Below, piece by piece: positions 9,706-21,258 of a stretch of DNA of 64,000 nucleotides. The stretch comes from Lithobates sylvaticus (taxonomy: Eukaryota > Chordata > Amphibia > Anura > Ranidae), in assembly GCA_028564925.1 (NCBI GenBank), contig CM053031.1, forward strand, positions 166,583,084-166,647,083. The letters run 5' to 3'. Below the pieces are notes generated by a model. That model was not told where the DNA came from, ran no database searches, and worked only from the letters and a program-made list of their open reading frames with translations. Both the position numbers and the translations under genes were made by a program. Each line of letters begins with the position of its first letter. Position 1 is the first letter of the stretch.

Positions 9706-12700
9706 CGTATCCCTTTCGTTCACACACACACCGTCCGAGATGAGGAGGGCAGGTTCCTCCTGATCAAAGGACATATTGAAGGGGAACTGTATTCCATTGT
9801 CTCCTATTATGCTCCTAACCGGGGTCAGGCGCGCTTCTTCGCTTCTATGCTCACTACCCTCTCTCCACACCTGGAAGGCAGGATCATAGTAGGGGGCGAC
9901 TCCAACACAGCATTCGATCATGTCTTAGACGAATCTTCTCAAGACAGACCACGCCTCACTAAACCCCCCAAACAGAGCCTCAGAATAGCCCGACTCTTCC
10001 ATGACCTGAACCTGATTGACACTTGGAGGGAATTAAACCCCACTGCCAAAGACTATACCCACTACTCGGCCCCCCATAAAACGCACAGCAGAATAGATCA
10101 CATCTTTATACCCAACTCGGACATCCACACAGCGACGCATGCCTCAATTCACGAAACCCCCTGGTCTGACCATTCCATCGTCACTCTCAAAATCCACAAC
10201 GCATTGACACCCACCGGTCCCCCTCAATGGCGCCTCAGTAAATCCCTCCTATCCAACCCTGTTCACTGCACTCTTTTAGCCCAGGATATTAAGGAATTCT
10301 TTAACCTCAATGACACGGGGGACACGTCCCCCAGCTCTCTCTGGGGGGCACACAAGGCAGTAATAAGAGGGAAAATAATCCAATTGTCTTCCAAACTCAA
10401 AAAGGAACATAAAATCACTATAGAGAAATTGGAAAAAGACTTTGAACGTCTCAGTAAGGCTCATAAAGCCAAACCCACCTCAGCCAGCCTTTCCCAACTT
10501 GAATCCTCCCGTGTGGCCTTGAACCTAGCTCTGACCACTAATGCTGACAAACACTTGCGCTGGTTAAGCGGCAAGTTCTACCTACAGGCAGACAAAATCG
10601 GTCCTCGTCTGGCGACAAAACTCTCCCCTAAACTGAAAAACTTCACATTGCCCAAGATAAAAACGGACTCAGGTGCCCTTTCCCAGAATCCCCAAAAAAT
10701 TTTAGACACCTTCCACACGTTTTACTCGAACCTCTACTCAGCCCCTTCCACGACAGACCCAGTCCCTCTAGAAACCTTCCTAGAAAACGTAAAATTACCG
10801 GAGCTCTCGGAGTCACATAGGTCCATGATGGACGCTCCTTTTACCACAGAGGAAGTCCTCGATGTCATTAAAAACCTTAAAACAAACTCTGCCCCTGGCC
10901 CTGATGGCTTTTCCGCCCAATATTACAAAACCTTTTCCGAAATCCTATCTCCTCGTCTGGTCCGCCTCTTCAACTCCCTACGCGAAGGTTCACCCCTTGA
11001 ACCAGCGGCTAACCTCGCATTTATTACGGTCATTCCCAAACAAGGGAAAGACTCCAGCGATGTAAGCAACTATAGGCCAATTTCTTTAATCAACAACGAC
11101 CTCAAAATCATGACCAAAGTCTTAGCCAACAGAATGGCCTCCTTCATTGCGTCCTACGTACACAAGGACCAAGTGGGCTTTATTCCCGGGAGACAGGGGC
11201 CGGACCAGATTAGGAGAGCAGTAGACCTGATATCGCTTATGCACTCCGCCTGGGATGGAGACCCCCAACAACTAGGCTACATACTCTCCATAGATCTGCA
11301 ATAAAGCGTTCGACACAGTAACCTGGCCTTACCTATTTTCCATCCTACGTCGATGGGGGTTTGGGCCGGACTTCTTACAAACGATATCCTCCCTCTACTC
11401 CACCCCGAGAGCCCAGATTAAACTACAAGGCCACCTCTCTAAACAGATCCCAATTCTGAAAGGTACTAGACAAGGATGCCCCCTTTCTCCTCTACTCTTC
11501 GCTATAGCGATAGAAACTCTGGCGTTGGCAATCAGGCAAGATCCGGACATCAGTGGGGTTGTATGCGGCAATCAGATGCACAAATGTGCGCTCTTTGCAG
11601 ACGACGTCCTCCTGTTTCTTACCTCCCCTCTCACGTCCACTCCTAAGGTCCTAAAGCTGCTCCACGATTTTGGAGCAGTTTCAGGTCTTAAAATCAACAT
11701 GTCAAAATCCCTGGCTCTCAACATAACTGTTCCCCAAGACATAGTAGACAGGCTAAAAGTCAACTTCCCTTTCTCCTGGAGCTCCTCCTCCCTCCCCTAT
11801 TTAGGGGTTTTCCTTACCCCCAAAATTGACCTTTTGTACCACCACAATTACTCACCCATGCTGAAGAAACTCTCAGACGATTTGGCACAATGGTCCCTTT
11901 ATAACCTGTCCTGGCTGGGTAGAGTTAACTCAGTCAAGATGACCCTCCTTCCCAGACTCCTGTACCTCTTCAGATCTCTGCCAATCCCCGTTAAGAAACG
12001 GGAGTTGGACAGATTCCAATCCACGGTATCTAGATTTATCTGGGGTGGCAAGGGTCATCGTCTTTCAAACTCAGTGCTGTTTAGAGCAAGAAAGAAAGGA
12101 GGACTAGGACTCCCGAATCTTTGGAAGTACTTTCAAGCAGCTCAACTCTGTCAGTTCTCCGTAATTTACTCCAGGTCCCCAAAACCCGACTGGGTTGAAA
12201 TTGAACGACAGGCTACCCCCAACCACACGCTAGACTACTTGATCTGGAAAACACGTAGAGATCGCCCTGCGATCCTATCCCCCACCCTCTCACACTCGAT
12301 GACCCTCTGTGACTCTCTTCACAAACACACCGCTCTAATATCACCCTGGCATCCTCTCACCCATATCTTCAACAACCCCTCCAGGATTAAACATCAAGGC
12401 ATTTGCATGGTGGCTCGACAAAGGATTGTATAGAATCGGTCAATACTTCAATGCTGATGGACCCCTCTCTCTAAAATACTGCATATCCAAGCTGGACATG
12501 CCCCCCTCGGAAACCTATCGGTACTATCAGCTACGCCACTTCCTACACAGTCTGGAGCAGTTCAGATAGGGCTCTCTCTGTCACCCAATATGAGCAATGG
12601 TGCTCCTCAGCCATGGGCGTCAGGGGGGGTATCTCCCTGATCTACTCAGCGCTTGCTGAACCTCAGGGCAAGGCGAACTACATGTTGAGGTGGGAGCAGG

Positions 12701-13248
12701 ACCTACAGTTTGAATGGGACCTAGACACTTGGCACACGCACTTCTCTTACTCATTTAAAGGCATCTTGAACATCTCCCTCATGGAGGCAGATGTTAAAGT
12801 GATATCGAGATGGTATCTAGTCCCTACCCGCCTCTCTAAATTCTACCCCCAGTCTTCCCCACTTTGCTTCAGAGGATGTGACAGCCTAGGCTCCCTCCTA
12901 CACATAGTCTGGGAATGCCCTAAAATCAGGGGCTTTTGGAACAAGGTCTTTTACCTCATACGTACAGTCACAGGACTCAAAATCCCGCAGGACCCTCTCA
13001 TAGCTCTCCTCAACAAGACTATCCTGCAAACTCCTAAATTGACCCGTTCGCTCATTCATTTTATCCTACTAGGGGCCAAGATCACTATTGCTCAAGCTTG
13101 TAAATCGCCCTCAGTCTCACTCCGACGAGCTAAACAAAAGATCTCATGGTTAATGGCGCAGGAAAAAATCGCCCACACTCTTCTAGACTCATTAGACAAA
13201 TTCCATCTCACATGGGAACCGTGGGCCCAATACCCGGCACTTCATTGA
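9706..13248 (+). pseudogene. L1 ORF2 (endonuclease, RT, C-terminal domain), three frameshifts
   Basis: The first piece, 9706-11301, is open from the insertion edge. It has the end of the endonuclease (GRIIVGGDSNTAFDHVLD, SRIDHIFIPN, WSDHSIVTL) and the front of the RT (SAPGPDGFSAQYYKTF, NYRPISLINNDLKI, QVGFIPGRQ, SIDLQ). An extra T at 11302 shifts the frame; the second piece, 11303-12433, continues KAFDTVTW, GTRQGCPLSPLLF and the catalytic ALFADDVLLFL. Around 12380 it shifts again (GLNIKAFAWWLDKGLY in the third frame) and near 12570 back to the first. The last piece, to 13248, has RWYLVPTRLSKFYP and the knuckle CFRGCDSLGSLLHIVWECP. The three breaks make it inactive. Confidence 0.92.
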
Positions 13249-13321
13249 TTCTCCTTTGAGAAAGGCTGTCAATCTCCCTGACAGACCTACACATACTCCG
13301 CAGCTTCTCTCCGTGAGGAAC

Positions 13322-13430
13322 CCCCATCCAACCTCCCCCCCCCCCCCCCTCCCTCCCTCACTCTCTGTCTCCTCTCTCCTCCCTCCCCTTCCTTTTCTCT
13401 CGTTGGCTCTCCCTCTACTCATTCAACTTC
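13322..13430 (+). repeat. C-rich pyrimidine tract in L1 3' region
   Basis: Long runs of C and CT with few purines (CCCCCCCCCCCCCC near 13337-13350, then CTCCCTCC...). The opposite strand is G-rich and could form quadruplex or triplex DNA. Confidence 0.8.
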
Positions 13431-14149
13431 TACTTGAAGGGTCCTGGCACACTCAGGGCCCCAGATCCGGTAAAAGGGCTCGTCATACTTTGACACCTGA
13501 AGGTACACAAGGGCAGCCCGCTTGATCAAAAACCGTAGCCCTAGCCTCGTCAGGCCTACTCTCACCCTTTTCCTCACTACGTGAGGGTCCAAATTATTGC
13601 CCACGGTAGCACCCTTACCCCTGTCAGGGGTTAGTACTCCGCTATGGTGAGCAGGGTCGTCGTACCCTCTCACGCTAGGTTCACCTGAAGCTCTGGCCCC
13701 TGTCCCGCCCATGCACAGCAAGATCCCCTTAGGGGGTGTGTGGGAGGCCAGAGACCAGACGCTGATTAAGTCTCTTACGAAATCATTCTTAGAAATTATC
13801 GATCTCCGCCCGAGGGCAACAGTGCCTAGGCCATTAGAACAAGGATCACTCCCCTAAAATTCTCCTCAGGCGGGCTGACTTGTGTACGCATACCGTCTAG
13901 TACATTGCCCAGTGAATATGCCTGTAAACTGTTCTCTATACGGACCCTCTAGAGGGCGCCATGTTCTCATGTTCTGTTTCACGTTTTTATACCTTTGTAA
14001 TGTTTATATTTTCAATAAAACTTTTAAAACATAAAAAAAAAAAAAAAAAAAATTGGTTTGATGTTCCGAAACACTTAAGTGTGACAAACATGCAAAGGAA
14101 CAGGAAATGAGGAAGGGGGCAAACACTTTTTCACACCACTGTATATATC

Positions 14150-14379
14150 CACCTGGTTTCCATCTTGGACAGCTCTCTGACCTTTTAACCCCCCCTCCAA
14201 TGGGGAGCGAAATGATCAATTCCCATAAAAAGGGTACCAGATGGATCTCTATTGTGCACCAAATCATAATGTCGAATGTTAACTATGGGTTCATTAAGTC
14301 TAACATTTAGCTCACGGGTGGTCCAGCCCACATATTGTAGTCCGCAAGTGCATTGGAGCATATATACCAGAGAATTCAA
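14150..14379 (-). pseudogene. PLE GIY-YIG endonuclease domain fragment
   Basis: The minus-strand frame reads SLVYMLQCTCGLQYVGWTTREL and LNVRLNEPIVNIR. VY and QYVG sit at the spacing of the GIY-YIG motif, followed by the TTR arginine block and a glutamate; CxC before the YVG matches the Cys-containing insertion known in PLE nucleases. It nicks the target DNA in this element class. The frame then breaks towards WRGG and resumes as KRSESCPRWKPGGY; the final residues lie left of the Tc1 insertion near 6203-6150. It is truncated at the 5' side near 14462. Confidence 0.7.
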
Positions 14380-14635
14380 TATTGTATAAGGGGTCCAAAG
14401 TCTGTGTTCTCTTATAACATCACTCTGTAGTTGGTAATAGGTTATGTATCCATCAATACTCTCTCAGTGCTCATAACAACAACTCCTCATAACAACAGGC
14501 GTTTTTCTAATTATCGCTAAGGTAAGAGCACTGAGAGAGTGTTGATGGATACATAACCTATTACCAACTACAGAGTGATGTTATAAGAGAACACAGACTT
14601 TGGACCCCTTATACAATATTGAATTCTCTCCATTA
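14366..14635. repeat. Head-to-head inverted repeat of PLE sequence, about 96-bp arms
   Basis: Left arm about 14366-14462 and right arm about 14538-14633 are reverse complements; both contain ACATAACCTATTACCAACTA and TTATAAGAGAACACAGACTT on opposite strands. A loop of about 75 bp holds CATAACAACAACTCCTCATAACAACAG. The right arm then diverges at GAATTCTCT into a different 3' sequence. Confidence 0.85.
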
Positions 14636-15125
14636 GAATTAGTGTTGCACCATGCACTTTATATATTGACTTTCTACTATTGTCGGATCACGTACTATAT
14701 TATTGTCCTCTATATTGTTTACACAGAGGATTGTGTGCACTTTATTGATTGCACTTTATTGGATGCATTGGACACACTTTAAGAAATCCAAGCACTTTTA
14801 AGCTATTTATGCACTGTATCATACTAATTTATGCACTTGATTATATGCACTTTAGTGGTTACCCTGCTAAGTATTATATCGAAGCACTTTATTGAACTTA
14901 TATTTAAATATTTTTTTATTAATTTTACGCACTTGATTGATCACCCAGGTATGCGCTAAGTCACGTATATTTATATGCACCTTCTTATCTTACTTTTGTG
15001 ATTAGTGATCACTTTTAGATTTGGCAGCATTCTTACACATATTGAGTTTTGGTATTTAGTAGTGCAGAAGTCCATACTTTTATCATTCACTGGTTTGTTA
15101 CAAACGGAGGATCTGTACCATTGCA
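14540..15125 (+). mobile_element. PLE tail, inverted partner of copy A
   Basis: After the inverted arm the plus strand carries a 3'-type region rich in GCACTTTA and TGCACTTTATTG motifs, with no coding sequence, ending about 15125 where L1 sequence begins. It is probably the second half of a head-to-head PLE insertion. The right boundary is not marked by a target duplication that I can find. Confidence 0.45.
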
Positions 15126-15128
15126 ATT

Positions 15129-18100
15129 CTACAGTATTGAAGTTGTAAAAATGGGAGAGCTGAGCCGCCAAGTAGTAATCTTTAAGTCAGGTAAAGATGC
15201 TCCCCCCATATCCGTTGGGTTCTTTAAGACACTCCATGCCAGTTTGTGTCTGCCATTCCCCCATACAAATGAATTAAGGATGGCCTCCATTTGCTTGTAG
15301 ATTTTTAAGGGGATATAGAGAGGAGCATGCCACACCATGTAAAGTATTTTAGGTAATAAGATCATTTTTATTATGTTTATACATCCCATCACCCCTAGCG
15401 GCAGTCTAGACCATGTCTGGGTTTTGGACCTAATAATCACAAAGATGGGTGAGACATTCAGGGGGGTATAGTCCACCAGGGTCCTAGTAACCTCCACCCC
15501 AAGTACTTAGTTTGTGATACTCTGGGTAATGGGAGTGCCGGATACGTTTTGGGGGGTGGGAAGATGTCTATGGGAAGAATTTGGGATTTGTCCCAATTTA
15601 TACCCAGTCCTGAATAGCCTCCCATCTTTTCAATTATTTCAAGAGCGGCCTGTAATGATGGTCCCTGATCCGCTAAATATAGAATAGTGTCATCAGCATA
15701 CAATACCATTTTGTCTACTGTGGGTCCTCGCCTCAGTCCCACAATATTAGGGTCTGCTCTGATGGCAATTGCTAGCGGATCAGCAGTCAAAGCATACAGT
15801 AGGGGCCAGAGGGGGCATCCCTGGTGTGTGCCCCTTTCCAGGGGGAACTGTTCCGATAACCAACCATTCACGAATACCCTTGCTTTAGGTGTCTGATAAA
15901 GGAGTTTAACCCATTTTATAAATTGTGGACCAAAGCCATAATTGTGTAGGTACTCCCATAAATACGACCACTCTACTGAATCAAAGGCTTTGGCTGTATC
16001 TAGTGCTACTACTACCCTAGTACCAGAATTGTCATGTTGGGCCTGTTATATGTATATAACTGTCTAATGTTCAAGGCAGTGTTCTTCCCTGGCATAAAAC
16101 CAGTTTGGTCTGGATGTATTAGTGTGAGTATGGCTGTATTTAGGTGGTTGGCCAATATTTTAGCTAGTATCTTAATGTCTACCTGCAACAGGGTGATGGG
16201 TCGTTATGACACAGGGTAGTGGGGATCCTTTCCCGGCTTGGGAAGAACTATTATTTGAGCCTCCTGCATGGATTGTAGAAGTGAGTTTGTATCTAGTATA
16301 GATGGTATAGTGCCTTGAGCTTAGGGATAGGTATCTCAGAGTATGTTACATGAAACTCTAGGGGAAGACCATCTAGTCCGGGCGCTTTGGACTTAGCTAA
16401 TTGGGCGATCGTATCGGTAAAGTTCTGTGTTGTAATAGGAGCATCTAGTAATTTCACTTGTTCCGGGTTTAGCCTGGAGAATTGTATTGTGTTTAAATAT
16501 GTTTGTATTTCCCTTTGCATGTGTATACTTTGGGTTTTGTATAGGCTTTCACAGAATTGCTGGAACTGGGATGCAACTTGGGATGGGTCTGTGATACTGT
16601 TTCCCTGGGTGTCTCTTAGGGAGACCACTACCAGTGGCCTATCATCCATGTGGGCCAAATATGCCAAGAGCCTACCTGCTCTTTCCCCCTGTTCATATAC
16701 TCTTTGTTTGCAGAATAATATGCGTTGTTTTGCTTTTTCATTATGTAGTTGTGTTACCATGAGGGACTGTAGTTTTACATTGTTTAGGTTTTCAGGAGTG
16801 GGATTTAAGTTGTAATCAGATTCTAATTCTTGTAGCTTATCAGTCGTTAGTTGTAATATTAGGTTAGATGACTGTTTGAGCCTATTTATTCTAGTGGATA
16901 AAATCCATCGAGCCTGTATTTTGAATGCATCCCAGTGTGAAATGAGCATGGGTGAGTCTCCAGGACTTTCTAAAATGTATCATAGTTCTCTTTCAATGGA
17001 TTTGTGGTCTGTAATGGCGGAAAGCCAGTGGAAATTCTATCTCCACGTTCGTATAGGGGGAGCAATGCTTAGGGAGGCTGTCACCCAATAAGGAGAATGG
17101 TCAGATAGGGTCCTAGGAGCCGATCCCTGACCCCGTAACCTTAACCGCTTCAGCACCGGGCGATTGTACCCCCTTCCTTACCAGAACACTTTTTGCGATT
17201 CGGCACTGCGTCGCTTTAACTAACAATTGCTTGGTTATGCGACGTTACACCAAAACAAAATTGATGTCCTTTTTTTCCCACAAATAGAGCTTTCTTTTGG
17301 TGGTATTTGATCACCTCTGCGGTTTTATTTTTTGCGCTATAAACAAAAGAAGAGCGACAATTTTGAAAAAAAACACAATATTTTTTACTTTTTGCTATAA
17401 TAAATGTCCAATTTAAAAAAAAAAAAAAAAAATTTTTCCTCAGTTTAGGCCGATATGTATTCTTCTACATATTTTTGGTAAAAAAAAATCGCAATAAGCG
17501 TATATTGATCGGTTTGCGCAAAAGTTATAGCATCTACAAAATAGGGGATAGATTTATTGCATTTTTTTTTTTTTTTACTAGTAATGGCGGCGTGATAGTA
17601 ATCATGACTGCGACATTGCGGCGGACACTTCGGACACTTTTGACACATTTTTGGGACCATTCACATTTACACAGCGATCGTTGCTATAAAATTGCAGTGA
17701 TTACTGTGTAAATGTGACTGGAAGGGAAGGGGTTAACACTAGGGGGCGCTGCAGGGGTTATGTCCCCTAAGGTAGTGATTCTAACTGTGGGGGGAGGGGA
17801 CTCACAAGGGGAGGAGACCGATCGGTGTTCCTCCGTACTGGGAACACATGATCAGTCTCCTCGCCACTGACAGGACGTGGAGCTGTGTGTTTACACACAC
17901 AGCTCCACGGTCCCGCACGGTCCCCGCTGTTTTCACGGCCAATCGCGGGTGCCCGGCGGACATGGCGGCCGCCGGGCACGCGCACCGGGTCCCGAGCGAC
18001 GCCACGCGCGCGCGCACCCCCTAGGCGGCCGGGAATGGGAGGACATCATATGACGCCCACCCAGGATGGGAGATCCACCTTGTGGGCGTCATATGACTAT

Positions 18101-18727
18101 GGTCGGGATGTGAAGGGGTTAAATAGTAAGTCCTGACACACCAGTATGTAGTCTATTCAAGACATAGTATTATGACTTGTGGAGTGGCAAGTGTATGCTC
18201 TGGTTGTGGGGTTGTTATGTCTCCACACATTCACAAGGGCAAATTCCGTCATGGTACGAGATAGGCTGGTCTACATGGGTTCTTCCGTTTGGGCTATAGT
18301 CTGTGTCGGGCGGTCTAGTGACAGAGACATAGTATTGTTAAAGTCCCCCATCCATATTACTGGCACTGTCGGATTTTGTGCTATAAAATCTAGGCCCTCC
18401 ATGACCATGTCAGCTCTATATGGGGGGGTGTAGCTGGCTATGAGTAGCAAGGGAGCTCCCCCTAAAAGTGCATGCATAAAGATGTATCTACCCTGCTGGT
18501 CTGTCTCCACTGATACCAGCTCAAATAGGGCTGACTTGGCTATAAGTATTGTCCCCCGCCCAACTTATGCAGGGGCATTTTAGTGCCGCCTGTAGATACC
18601 CAGTAACATGGGTCTCCAGCAGCGCAATAATATCTGCTTTTTGTTTTTTAAGAAATGTTAGTACTGCCTTTCTATTAATTTTATCTCGTATTCCTCGTAT
18701 AAATTTAATATCAGCCATGTTATTCAT
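15129..18727 (-). pseudogene. L1 ORF2, broken, split by a TTAA element
   Basis: From the ATG at 18727: NMADIKFIRGIRDKINRKAV and ADIIALLETHVTG (start of the APE-type endonuclease), IASYTPPYRADM and VIWMGDFNNTMSLSLDR (metal-binding GDFN), then the TTAA insertion. The region 16949-16293 holds the linker and the front of the RT (KSKAPGLDGLPLEFH). 15871-15458 holds RGTHQGCPLWPLLYAL and the catalytic VLYADDTILYL. 15497-15129 ends with LLPKILYMVWHAPLYIP and VWGNGRHKLAW. The C-terminal knuckle is lost. Several frameshifts separate these parts. Confidence 0.88.
17145..18118. mobile_element. Non-autonomous TTAA-flanked transposon (about 1 kb)
   Basis: TTAA at 17141-17144 and 18119-18122 flank imperfect ends CCGCTTCAGCACCGGGCG and (reverse complement of the right end) CCCCTTCACATCCCGACC. 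The interior has poly(A/T)-rich stretches and a GC-rich block near 17880-18020. A related copy in opposite orientation is at 24563-25520. No coding sequence. PiggyBac or Kolobok-type by the TTAA duplication; the ends are more like the piggyBac-linked tip at 52822-52833 (CTTCAAGTGG). Confidence 0.8.
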
Positions 18728-19529
18728 AACTTGCTATGGGTACATATACCGGCAGGGTAGTGTTCATACCTAACAAATATTGCACTTCCGTTATATATAA
18801 AGTACAACTATTGACACAATAACCATATATTAGTAGGCTTATTTTCCAATTTGTAAACCCCATGCAGAACGGTGCACTGATCCCCAATAATCAACTTATC
18901 TGGCATTTTCCATCCCTCCCAGCTTTTCACCTCCCTAACCTGGTGAAAGCATACAATACTTGTTAACCAGTGTTCAAACTTTCTTCCAGCTTTGCAAACT
19001 GACTGGAGGTGCATTTATTAAAACTGTTGTAGCATGAAAAAAGCTGTAATGAAAAAAAGGCTGTTCATGTGAGATGGGGACAATTTCTGACTGTTTAGTC
19101 ATGTTAGTAATGGTGTGATTGCAAGTGAAGTCCTATGTGCAATAGTCCTCCGGTCGCATGAGACTCTTGTTGATAGGGTTCTCAAAAACTCCTGCGTGCC
19201 TACGATGTGAGCGTGCAGTTCCACAGCATCCCCTAGAGAGATATACCTTTCAGAGTAATAGCGAAATTATTAAAGATCATTGCGATCCAGACTTGCCCTG
19301 TATAATGGGGTATTGTTCATATATGATATGAAAACTGTTTTATCCCCCACAGACGGGACACAGTATACACTCGTCCTTTTACCTCCCCCCAAATGGCTCT
19401 CTCGCTCAGATAGGGAAAAGTCAGGGTGTAAGGGGAAGCTGGGGAGAGGGGGAAACAATGGGGTGTAAATCTTCCAGTATTTGGCAGGGCTGGGGCGATT
19501 GTACTCACTCAGTGTCTCTGGGCAGCATG

Positions 19530-20814
19530 TCACAGTGCTGGGCATCCACGCGGATCCAGCCAGGCTGCAGCAGTCTTAGGATCTTCAAAAAACTGAATGC
19601 GGCCATCTTCTTCCACTCTTAAGCCCCATACACACGGTCGGATTTTCCGATGGATTCTGTCATATCGGACAATGTTGTCGGAAATTCCGACCGTGTGTAG
19701 GCTCCATCGGACAGTTTCCATCGGATTGTCCGACGGACAAAGTTCTATCTCCTGCTCTATAAATATTCCGACAACAAAGTCCGATCACACCAATTCCGAT
19801 CGTGTGTAGCGAATTCCGACGGACAAAGTGCCACGCATGCTCAGATCACATTACAAGACCAAAGATATTGGCTACTAGCCTCTACATAGTCCCGTCGTAG
19901 GCAACAAACGTCACCATGTTCAGAATGATCGGATTTTCCGACAACTTTGTCCGACCGTGTGTATGCAACACCAGTGTCGGACTAAATCCGTCGGACCAAA
20001 TCCGATGGATTTGGTGGTCGGATTTTCCGACCGTGTGTATGGGGCTTTAGTCTGGCAGGGAACAGCATAGCATATTTAAGATGCAAAACCCTCAGTCGCC
20101 TTTTGACATCCTGGAATTGTGCTCTTTTCCTTTGTACTTCATTAGAGAAGTCCGGAAAGACTGCCACATGTCCATTGCCCAGTGGGATATTACCTTTCTC
20201 TCTTGTTAATCTCAGGATTTTATCTCTGTCTTTAAAGTTAAGAAACTTTGCAATAAAGGTTCTGGGGGAAACTCCCACTGGAGGGGGTTTTGCTGGGATG
20301 CGGTGGAGAGAGCTCTCTCCACCGCAAACATGACAGAGAAAGCCTCCCTGCCAAAGTTATTAATTAGGAGAGATTCCAGGTATTCAGCAGGGTTGTTACT
20401 TTCTATTTTTTCTGGCATGCCAATGAACCTGAGATTGCATCTCCTGAGTCTATTTTCCATGTCATCCTGATGTGCATGCAGTTGCTGTATTTTTCTTTGT
20501 ATTTCTTCTGTGGTTCGACTTTAGGGAAGCAGTATGTCCTCCGCCACTCCAATACGGGTCTCAGCCTCTGTGACTCTGTCTTTCACTTTAGATCCTGGTG
20601 AAGAAGGGATATGTCTATCTTAACTTCATCAATCTTAGCCGTTAGTGTCCCCTGGAGAGTGGTAATGGCATCCAGTACCTTAGCGGTGTCCGATCCCTGG
20701 TGTGTCGGAGCGGAGCATATTTTGGGGCCATCTTGGTCCGTCGGGGGCCTTGTCCTGATGCTGGTATTTTGCCAGCTTGTCCACCGTATCTGTGGTCCTT
20801 TTAGGCGGCGACAT
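19530..20814 (-). pseudogene. L1 ORF1 (RNA-binding protein), broken, split by a MITE
   Basis: The minus strand starts [18 protein letters not shown] at 20814, shifts frame, and continues [20 protein letters not shown], a coiled-coil type stretch. Next is RLRRCNLRFIGMPEKIE (the RRM-like core motif of L1 ORF1), then TFIAKFLNFKDRDKILRLTREKG and KYAMLFPARL, the C-terminal domain. The gene resumes after the MITE as RIQFFEDPKTAAAWL and stops at 19530. Order and motifs match the L1 ORF1 family. Confidence 0.82.
19622..20046. mobile_element. TTA-flanked MITE, Harbinger-like
   Basis: TTA at 19619-19621 and 20047-20049 flank inverted ends AGCCCCATACACACGGTCGG and CCGACCGTGTGTATGGGGCT. The interior is built from repeated TCCGACGGA/TCGGAATTCC type motifs. 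A 3-bp TTA duplication is the PIF/Harbinger signature. Two relatives lie at 38742-39151 and 53792-54189. This copy interrupts L1 ORF1. Confidence 0.88.
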
Positions 20815-20836
20815 GTTCCCGGTACGTTCCTCAGTG

Positions 20837-21258
20837 CCAATGACCCAAAACATACCACCAAGGCAACAAAGGAGTGGCTCAAGAAGAAGCACATTAAGGT
20901 CATGGAGTGGCCTAGCTAGTCCCCAGACCTCAATCCTATAGACAATTTATAGAAGGAGCTGAAACTTCCAAGCGACAGACAAGAAATCTTAAGGATCTAG
21001 AGAAGATCTGTAAAGAAGAGTGGACTAAAATCCCTAATGAGATGTGTGCAAACCTGGTAACCAACTACAAGAAACATCTTACCTCTGTGCTTGCCAACAA
21101 GGGTTTCTCCACCAACTACTAAATCATGTTTTGCTTGGGGATCAAATAATTATTTTGACTTACTCACTGAACTGCAAATCCGTTTATAACATTTGTATCA
21201 TGTGTTTTTCTGGATTTTTGGTTGATATTCTGTCTCTATAATTTAAAATATACCTTGA
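20837..21258 (+). mobile_element. Tc1-like transposon remnant, 3' part
   Basis: Encodes the end of a transposase: [20 protein letters not shown] with the second catalytic aspartate, then EWPS and SPDLNPID in place of the glutamate region, with stops at WPS and after DNL. The following untranslated part (GGATCAAATAATTATTTTGAC, TGTTTTTCTGGATTTTTGG) matches the Tc1 family style. It abuts the L1 ORF1 start on the left, and the right terminal repeat is mostly missing. Confidence 0.75.

Larger units (their letters stand above)
9706..14049 (+). mobile_element. L1-clade LINE, 5'-truncated, 4.3 kb
   Basis: A 15-bp target duplication (AAATTGGTTTGATGT) flanks the copy at 9691-9705 and 14050-14064. The 5' end lies within the endonuclease domain, so ORF1 and the start of ORF2 are missing, as is usual for target-primed reverse transcription. 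The 3' end has a signal AATAAA at about 14013 and a poly(A) run of about 20. It landed in the right terminal repeat of a Tc1. The 3' region (13249-14030) is about 0.8 kb and contains a C-rich pyrimidine tract. Confidence 0.93.
15130..20820 (-). mobile_element. L1-clade LINE with ORF1 and ORF2, 3' end missing
   Basis: Reading 20820 down to 15130, the minus strand has ORF1 (20814-19530), a spacer, ORF2 from 18727, and a loss of the 3' end at about 15130 where PLE sequence begins. It is the most complete L1 in the window. Two later insertions split it: a TTA-flanked MITE in ORF1 (19622-20046) and a TTAA element in ORF2 (17145-18118). Many stops and frameshifts are present, so it is old. No poly(A) tail or target duplication is visible. 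Confidence 0.85.

Noticed and set aside
13192-13525. Proline-rich and glycine-arginine-rich frames over the L1 3' region
   Set aside because: They are translations of the low-complexity pyrimidine tract.
17880-18020. CpG-rich block that looks like a CpG-island promoter
   Set aside because: It lies within the TTAA-flanked non-autonomous element, and a similar GC-rich block is in its second copy (24660-24780).
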